Below are positions 61,901 through 64,000 of a stretch of 64,000 bases of DNA, in pieces; the first letter of the stretch is position 1, and each line of letters begins with the position of its first letter. The stretch comes from Brachypodius melanocephalos. Its lineage: Eukaryota; Chordata; Aves; Passeriformes; Pycnonotidae. The DNA is taken from assembly GCA_013398615.1 (NCBI GenBank), contig VZSR01000514.1:2351790-2415789 (forward strand). Reading direction: 5' to 3'. The notes beneath the pieces were generated by a model that did no database searches, was not told the DNA's origin, and worked only from the letters and a program-made list of their open reading frames with translations. The translations under genes and the position numbers were made by a program.

Positions 61901-63641
61901 CCTCATTAGGCCAGGTTTCCCCCACTGCCATAAACTAATAAATTTACTCTTGACTTTCTAACTGATTTTGCATCTAGGAGTACCAGCAGAACAAGCTTTT
62001 CTAACAGATTTTGGAAGTAATGTTTCTTCCAACACTGAGTGATGATGTTTTAAAACAAATTATTTTTGTAACTGGTCATTTCTAAAACTGTATTATGGGA
62101 AGAATGGGGATTCCTTACCAGAATCAAATCCTCTTAGCAAATCTCTGAAACCAAAACTCTGCAATCATTCTGCAGGTAGAGCCAGGAGATGCAAGAGGCC
62201 TTTACAACATCACAAAATAAATCAATGAGACAGTAAGGAGCAGATTTCCCAGTGCCCTGCATTAACCCCTCAGCTTCTCTAGAAAGAAGAAATTTAATGG
62301 TTTAAGTTAAACAGTAAGCAAACCTTCTAGCCTACAAAATAGGCATTGGCAAGTTACCAGCAGTGATTGTTCCTTTAGTATATGAGAAAAATTACTGGAC
62401 AGGAAAAAAGCTCTTGAGCAGGTTTGGCATTTAGTTTTTCTAAAGGCAACATCTCTGCATTTCAAAACACCTCTCAGTCACGACTCTTTTACAGTGAGAG
62501 AAAAAAAAAATAGTTTTGAATTCGTGCTCATAAACAGTGAACTTTAACTAGCACTGACACTCTCTTGTGTTTCACCCAGCAAGGCAGCGCCCAGTGCCGC
62601 TGCTGAAGCTGCTGGGTGTAGGCAGAGCTCTAATCTCATTCTCATACTGATGAATTTCGAGTAACTCTGTTTATTCTTAAGCCATCCTGTGCCCATGACA
62701 GCATCCCACTTTTAAACCCTGCAGCCTGCTTATAACCAATCCAGGCAAAAGCTATTTCTGTACACTTGGCTGGCAGTGCCGAGTGTCAGTACGTTAAACT
62801 GTCTTTGCTCCTCTCAGCTCTGTGTCCTTTCACAGTCAGCCCTAAAAGCACGAGCCAACCCAAATGTGATACCCAAGGCAAGGGATAAAAAGCTCGTGTT
62901 GCTCCAGCTGCCATTTTTCTACAGGTTTTTTTTTTCCTGGTTGCTGAATCTATTTCATTTAGCATGCTTTCTGTTTTCCCCCACGTTTATTGTTTGATAC
63001 TTATCTACAAGTAATCTCTTTTTTCATTTTCTGAAAGAGTAGCAAAAAAGATTCCAATCTTTTCTCAGGAAGGCTGAGTTATTTGCTTGTATCACCAATG
63101 CTGCAGCCAGTAGCAAATTTCAATACCCTCCATTTGATACTCCAGTCCAAATCAGTTTATAGGCCACAAACAAAAGGGAAAGTCCCATGTGAAACTAAAG
63201 AAGAGAACGAGTAATGAATCTGTTATTTCCTTTTTTCCCATTCCTGCATTGGCTTGGTTTATTTAAGATAAGGATCTCCAAGCCAGACCTTCCAGAGATC
63301 AGGAGCACTGATGAAGGGCAGTGCTCACAGGGGGACCTGCAGCCCCAGCTGGCAGTGGCCGTGTCCCAGAGCCTGAGCTCTCGGGGTCACAGGGGCATCA
63401 GCCACACTCACCTCCCCTGGGCTTGGGCTGCCTCCCCCCTCAGCCATGGATTGTGACAGTCCCACGCTGCGAGCAGGACACTGCAAAGCATTGCTGAGAG
63501 CTAAAAATCCAAAGAAACATTTTTTTTTTCCACAAATGTAGGTGCTGAGGCCAAATATTACTAATAAATACAGCCCTAAACCAAGCACATTTCAGAAAAT
63601 AAACACAGGTGCTCTACTACACTGAGATGCTTGAAGAGCTG

Positions 63642-63690
63642 TGGTGCCTAATTCCCAGTGAAATCAGTGAAGTTGTGTGAAATTAGGACT
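63642..63690. repeat. Ancient palindromic amniote repeat fragment
   Basis: GGTGCCTAATTCCCAGTGAA, ATCAGTGAAGTTGTGTGAAA, TTAGGAC resembles the common sauropsid motif GGTGCCTAACTCCCATTGAA with a mirrored arm ending in TTAGGCACC. The mirrored TAATT/AATTA ends are still visible. Recognised from memory; no family name assigned. Confidence 0.35.
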
Positions 63691-63888
63691 AGCCAAGCAG
63701 GGCTCTTGGCAATAACAGCCCTAACACATTATTGCATCCTTAGCTACCTAGACCTCGGGGAATAAATAATTCTTTGAAAATATTAAATTTTTCTTCCCTT
63801 CAAGACAGTGGGTTTTAACTGCCTCATCCTGTCACAATCTTTAATCAGAACCTTTCCCACTCTGTATTTCATAATTTACTTCCCAGGT

Positions 63889-63906
63889 AAAAAAAAAAAA
63901 AAAAAA
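63889..63906. repeat. Homopolymer A tract, 18 nt
   Basis: Eighteen A preceded by TCCCAGGT and followed by TCAAAGG. Confidence 0.9.
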
Positions 63907-64000
63907 TCAAAGGAAAGTAAAACCTCTATCTCTTTTCTAATTTTGCATTTCTTAGGGAAATTAATTTCCATCCTGCCTCCCTCAAGTGGAACAGATTTCC

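Larger units (their letters stand above)
42206..64000 (-). other. SH3PXD2A: SH3PXD2A upstream intron, distal part (continues beyond the window)
   Basis: No PX-domain exon was found on the minus strand, so this is taken as continuing intron. It contains a possible enhancer near 43.1 kb, hairpins at 43.5 and 55.95 kb, a tetranucleotide array, poly-A/T tracts, a purine-rich block at 55.5-55.9 kb and weak ancient-repeat fragments, listed separately. Membership in the gene is inferred from synteny logic and could fail if the PX exons turn out to lie elsewhere. Confidence 0.6.

Noticed and set aside
1..64000. Prokaryotic or viral systems (CRISPR, operons, prophage, endogenous virus)
   Set aside because: No arrays, no dense gene packing, no long terminal repeats or viral protein motifs. 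The sequence behaves as vertebrate intron throughout.

Overview
The window is vertebrate nuclear DNA, most likely avian. It has long introns, spliced coding exons, few interspersed repeats, and one 3'-end copy of a CR1 LINE near 38.8 kb, the typical avian/sauropsid retroposon. No operons, prokaryotic genes, viral genes or CRISPR arrays are visible. The species cannot be named from the sequence.

The only gene I can support is SH3PXD2A (TKS5/FISH, the invadopodium scaffold), read on the minus strand. Two coding exons are clear. Minus 474-343 encodes the linker and first half of the first SH3 domain. Minus 23673-23645 is a 29-nt micro-exon encoding DYGSSKRKS, the segment just after the PX domain. 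Both have correct AG/GT borders, and their phases fit each other. The four earlier exons (PX domain) were searched for and not seen, so they probably lie above 64 kb. The remaining SH3 exons lie below position 1. The short exon that sits between these two in mammals (VWLSSW...) was also not found.

Layout: 1-342 intron; 343-474 SH3 exon; about 480-1000 proximal intron or candidate 5' leader; about 1000-1620 CpG-rich block A; about 1620-23644 intron with simple repeats and a perfect 14-bp hairpin; 23645-23673 micro-exon; about 23705-24070 CpG-rich block B with a G-quadruplex motif; about 24070-64000 first part of a very long upstream intron, holding candidate conserved enhancers, the CR1 copy, CpG-rich block C (about 41.85-42.2 kb), several hairpins, microsatellites and worn ancient amniote repeats.

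The most interesting feature is the promoter layout. CpG blocks A and B each lie directly upstream of one of the two exons on the transcribed strand. In both cases the intronic sequence just upstream of the exon is open and in frame with it, with usable ATGs. This fits internal promoters producing TKS5 proteins that lack the PX domain, as known for mammalian short TKS5 isoforms. The exact start codons proposed here are inference.
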